Assembly: GCF_038004425.1 (NCBI RefSeq)
Contig: NZ_JBBORC010000001.1
Location: forward strand, 1,279,001-1,343,000
Length of the DNA stretch: 64,000 nucleotides
Reading direction: 5' to 3'
Source: Solibacillus sp. FSL W7-1464
GTDB lineage: Bacteria > Bacillota > Bacilli > Bacillales_A > Planococcaceae
Part shown: positions 61,802-64,000 of the stretch, piece by piece
Numbering within the stretch: the first letter of the stretch is position 1
Layout of the letters: every line of letters begins with the position of its first letter
The notes under the pieces: generated by a model
The model's input: only the letters and a program-made list of their open reading frames with translations
Told to the model about the DNA's origin: nothing
Database searches by the model: none
Made by a program: the position numbers and the translations under genes

Positions 61802-62707
61802 ATGACTGAGTTTCTTACTACAGAAGCATTAAATCCTGCAACTGAATGGATTGATAAACAATCCGTAACAACCATATTGCAGTGGATAAACGATGCAGAT
61901 GCGACTATAGCAAATGCAGTACGGAACGAAATTCCTTCTATTAGTAAAGCAGTGGAAAAAATCGTCGAAGCTTTTCAAAATGGAGGTAGATTATTTTATA
62001 TAGGGGCAGGGACAAGTGGCCGATTAGGTGTGCTGGATGCTTCGGAATGCCCGCCTACATTCAATGTACCAAATACATTAGTACAGGGCATTATTGCTGG
62101 GGGGACAAATGCTTTAACAAATGCAGTCGAAAATATAGAAGACAGTGAACAGGAGGCCATTAAGGATTTAGTTAGTAAAGGTTTGACGGCTAAAGATGTC
62201 GTGGTAGGAATAGCAGCCAGTGGCCGTACACCTTATGTGAAATCTGCACTTTCGTATGCACATGGGATAGGAGCCTATACTGTTTCACTTGCCTGTAACA
62301 CCAATAGTGAAATTGCTCAGTTTGCGAATACAGTCATTGAAGTAAATACAGGTCCGGAAGTCATTGCCGGTTCAACAAGAATGAAGGCGGGTACTGCGCA
62401 AAAAATGGTTTTGAACATGCTGAGTACGGCATCGATGATTAAATACAATAAAGTGTACAGCAATATTATGATTGATGTACAGGCGACAAATGAGAAGTTA
62501 CGTAGACGCGCCTTAACAATTTTGAGGAAATTCACAAATATAGATGATAATGAAGGAATGCGATTATTGGAAGAAACGGATTATAACATTCGCTTATCCA
62601 TTGTTCATTACAAGTCAAATGCTTCAATAGAACAATGTAAGGAAGCGCTGATAAGTTCCAATCAACAAATCGATAAAGCCATCACGATACTTCTTAAGGA
62701 GGAATGA
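61802..62707 (+). CDS. murQ: N-acetylmuramic acid 6-phosphate etherase MurQ
   Basis: The 301-residue SIS-domain lyase cleaves the lactyl ether of MurNAc-6-P to GlcNAc-6-P and D-lactate. It shows GAGTSGRLGVLDASECPPTF (~residues 67-86) with the active-site Glu, and ASGRTPYVKSALSYA (~136-150). The C-terminal helices are of the UBA-like kind. AAGGAGTGC precedes the ATG. It is the central MurNAc-catabolic gene and the firmest pointer to the role of this operon. anmK follows 3 bp after its stop. Confidence 0.96.
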   Translation: MTEFLTTEALNPATEWIDKQSVTTILQWINDADATIANAVRNEIPSISKAVEKIVEAFQNGGRLFYIGAGTSGRLGVLDASECPPTFNVPNTLVQGIIAGGTNALTNAVENIEDSEQEAIKDLVSKGLTAKDVVVGIAASGRTPYVKSALSYAHGIGAYTVSLACNTNSEIAQFANTVIEVNTGPEVIAGSTRMKAGTAQKMVLNMLSTASMIKYNKVYSNIMIDVQATNEKLRRRALTILRKFTNIDDNEGMRLLEETDYNIRLSIVHYKSNASIEQCKEALISSNQQIDKAITILLKEE

Positions 62708-62710
62708 GTT

Positions 62711-63919
62711 ATGTATGGAATTGGTGTAATGTCAGGTACTTCTCTGGATGGGTTGGACATCGTAATGATAGATTTAAAATTATATGATGAAAAGAAAGAG
62801 ATACATATAGTAGCCAGTGATATGGTTGACTATGGGATTTACTTCAAAAGAAAGTTAAGTGAAATCTGTCATGAAAATACAGCCACTATATCTAAAATCA
62901 CAATGATGAATGCTTATTTGGGGAAATTTATTGGGGAGCATATTAATAACTTCATTAATCGTCATAATATCGATAAAAATTTGATTTCATTTATCAGTTC
63001 ACATGGTCAAACTATTTTTCATGTACCCTCAGGTGGAACAGAGTTTTATGAAGTGCCATCTACATTGCAGATTGGAGATATTTCATATATTTCGGAACTG
63101 ACGGGACTACCCGTTATCGGTGATTTCAGAACTGCGGATATGGCGGCAGGCGGGCAGGGTGCCCCACTGTTATCTTATTTCGATATGGCTTTTCTTCAGG
63201 ATAAAAACGCAGGGAGAGCTATTCAGAACATCGGCGGAATCGGTAATGTAACATACCTGCCTCCAAGTGGCAGTGATGATGTTATTTCATTTGATACAGG
63301 TCCGGGAAATGTTTTAATCGATAGAGCCGTTCAGATAATAACAGATGGACAGAAAAACTTTGACAATGATGGGGAAATTGCACGTAAGGGGAAGATTCAA
63401 TATGAGATTATTGAAAAGTGGTTGGATCATTCTTATTATTCACTGCCATTGCCAAAAACAACGGGTAGAGAGCTCTATACCGAAGATTACCTAAATGACT
63501 GTTTAAAAATGATGGGAAATTGTTCTGATGAAGACCGTATTGCAACATTAACTGCTTATACAGTACAAACGATAAAACGAAGCTATGAAAGCTATCTGCC
63601 AATGGATGAGCTAAAGGAAATCTATATCAATGGTGGTGGAAGTCTAAACTCTTATTTAATGCAGCTTTTAAAAGAAGCTTTTCCTCAAATTAAGGTTTCC
63701 AGGCTAGATGAAATAGGTGTGCCTGGCGTGTGGAAAGAAGCGATTGCTTTTGCCATTTTCGGATATAACACAATGCTGGGAATTCCTAATCAGTTGCCAA
63801 TCGCTACGGGAGCAAAAAAAGAAGTTGTAATGGGAAAAGTGGCATTTTCCAATGGAAATCCGTGGAAACGATTTGAACGATTGAGAGGTGAAAGCAGTGG
63901 AGAATCTATTATCAATTGA
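62711..63919 (+). CDS. anmK: Anhydro-N-acetylmuramic acid kinase AnmK
   Basis: The 402-residue ASKHA-fold kinase hydrolyses the 1,6-anhydro ring and phosphorylates, giving MurNAc-6-P for MurQ. It shows GVMSGTSLDGLDIVMID (residues ~5-21, ATP-binding Gly loop), the catalytic Asp in GDFRTADMAAGGQGAPL (~137-153) and IQNIGGIGNVTYLP (~177-190). AGGAGGAATG precedes the ATG. AnmK implies that anhydro-sugars from lytic transglycosylases reach the cytoplasm. Its end overlaps the start of the next ATPase gene by 23 bp. Confidence 0.95.
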   Translation: MYGIGVMSGTSLDGLDIVMIDLKLYDEKKEIHIVASDMVDYGIYFKRKLSEICHENTATISKITMMNAYLGKFIGEHINNFINRHNIDKNLISFISSHGQTIFHVPSGGTEFYEVPSTLQIGDISYISELTGLPVIGDFRTADMAAGGQGAPLLSYFDMAFLQDKNAGRAIQNIGGIGNVTYLPPSGSDDVISFDTGPGNVLIDRAVQIITDGQKNFDNDGEIARKGKIQYEIIEKWLDHSYYSLPLPKTTGRELYTEDYLNDCLKMMGNCSDEDRIATLTAYTVQTIKRSYESYLPMDELKEIYINGGGSLNSYLMQLLKEAFPQIKVSRLDEIGVPGVWKEAIAFAIFGYNTMLGIPNQLPIATGAKKEVVMGKVAFSNGNPWKRFERLRGESSGESIIN

Positions 63920-64000
63920 AAACTTAACCATTTCGTTAGATAAACATAATAATATTGAACCCCTCGTTAAAAATGTAAGTTTAAAACTGAAGGAAGGAAA
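63897..64000 (+). CDS. Peptide ABC transporter ATP-binding protein, 3' end beyond window
   Basis: GTG 63897 follows AGAGGTGAAA and opens a frame reading (M)ENLLSIENLTISL..., then IEPLVKNVSLKLKEG. This is the usual start of DppD/OppD ATPases just before the Walker A motif. It overlaps the end of anmK by 23 bp in another frame. It would supply the ATPase missing between the permease genes and murQ. Only ~34 codons are visible. Confidence 0.85.
   Translation, partial: MENLLSIENLTISLDKHNNIEPLVKNVSLKLKEG

Overview
The window is low-GC Firmicute chromosome. Gene order, protein sequences and spore genes (spoIVA, sleB, ypeB, prsW) point to a spore-forming Bacillales species, most likely Planococcaceae near Solibacillus/Lysinibacillus. 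That placement is inference from resemblance; no search was run. No rRNA, tRNA or CRISPR array was recognised.

Layout. 1-6772: the tail of an RsiX-type anti-sigma factor, an FMN riboswitch with ribU, brnQ, a YitT protein, and glnR-glnA with two GlnR-type boxes. 6711-11109: a 4.34-kb accessory island flanked by a direct repeat of the glnA 3' end. It carries the C-terminal stub of a tyrosine integrase and small genes (DUF1835, DUF6366-like, two DUF3888 proteins, one unrecognised), separated by a repeated dyad and longer duplicated modules. 11202-15661: a VOC protein, an orphan Spo0E-like phosphatase and a three-gene ABC exporter. 15715-18860: an IS21-family element sitting at the 5' end of a DUF3231 gene. 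19173-24759: carD/marR divergent pair, nitroreductase, cold-shock protein with a structured leader, GDPD, excalibur protein, fabI with a FapR-type operator, ferredoxin.

24987-56380 broadly follows the Bacillus subtilis ypb-ypd-ype-ypf-yph-spoIVA-hbs-mtr-hep-ndk-cheR-aro order: ypbB, recS, ypbE, ypbG, ypdA, (ansA), prsW, sleB, ypeB, ypfA, cmk, rpsA-like, der, gpsA, yphE, yphF, spoIVA, hbs, folE, mtrB, hepS, menG, hepT, ndk, two small paralogues, cheR, aroC, aroB, aroH, hisC, tyrA, aroA. The trp genes that B. subtilis carries between aroH and hisC are absent, although mtrB (TRAP) is kept. Four GC-rich, hairpin-rich intergenic repeats are scattered through this part.

56435-64000 is a muropeptide-salvage operon: MurR/RpiR regulator, cytoplasmic serine hydrolase of the beta-lactamase fold, oligopeptide-type ABC importer (binding protein, two permeases, and an ATPase cut by the window end), MurQ etherase and AnmK anhydro-MurNAc kinase. 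Together they suggest import of peptide-bearing (anhydro)muropeptides by an ABC transporter, removal of the peptide inside the cell, and feeding of the sugar into GlcNAc-6-P. This operon and the dyad-punctuated island are the best candidates for under-described biology in the window.
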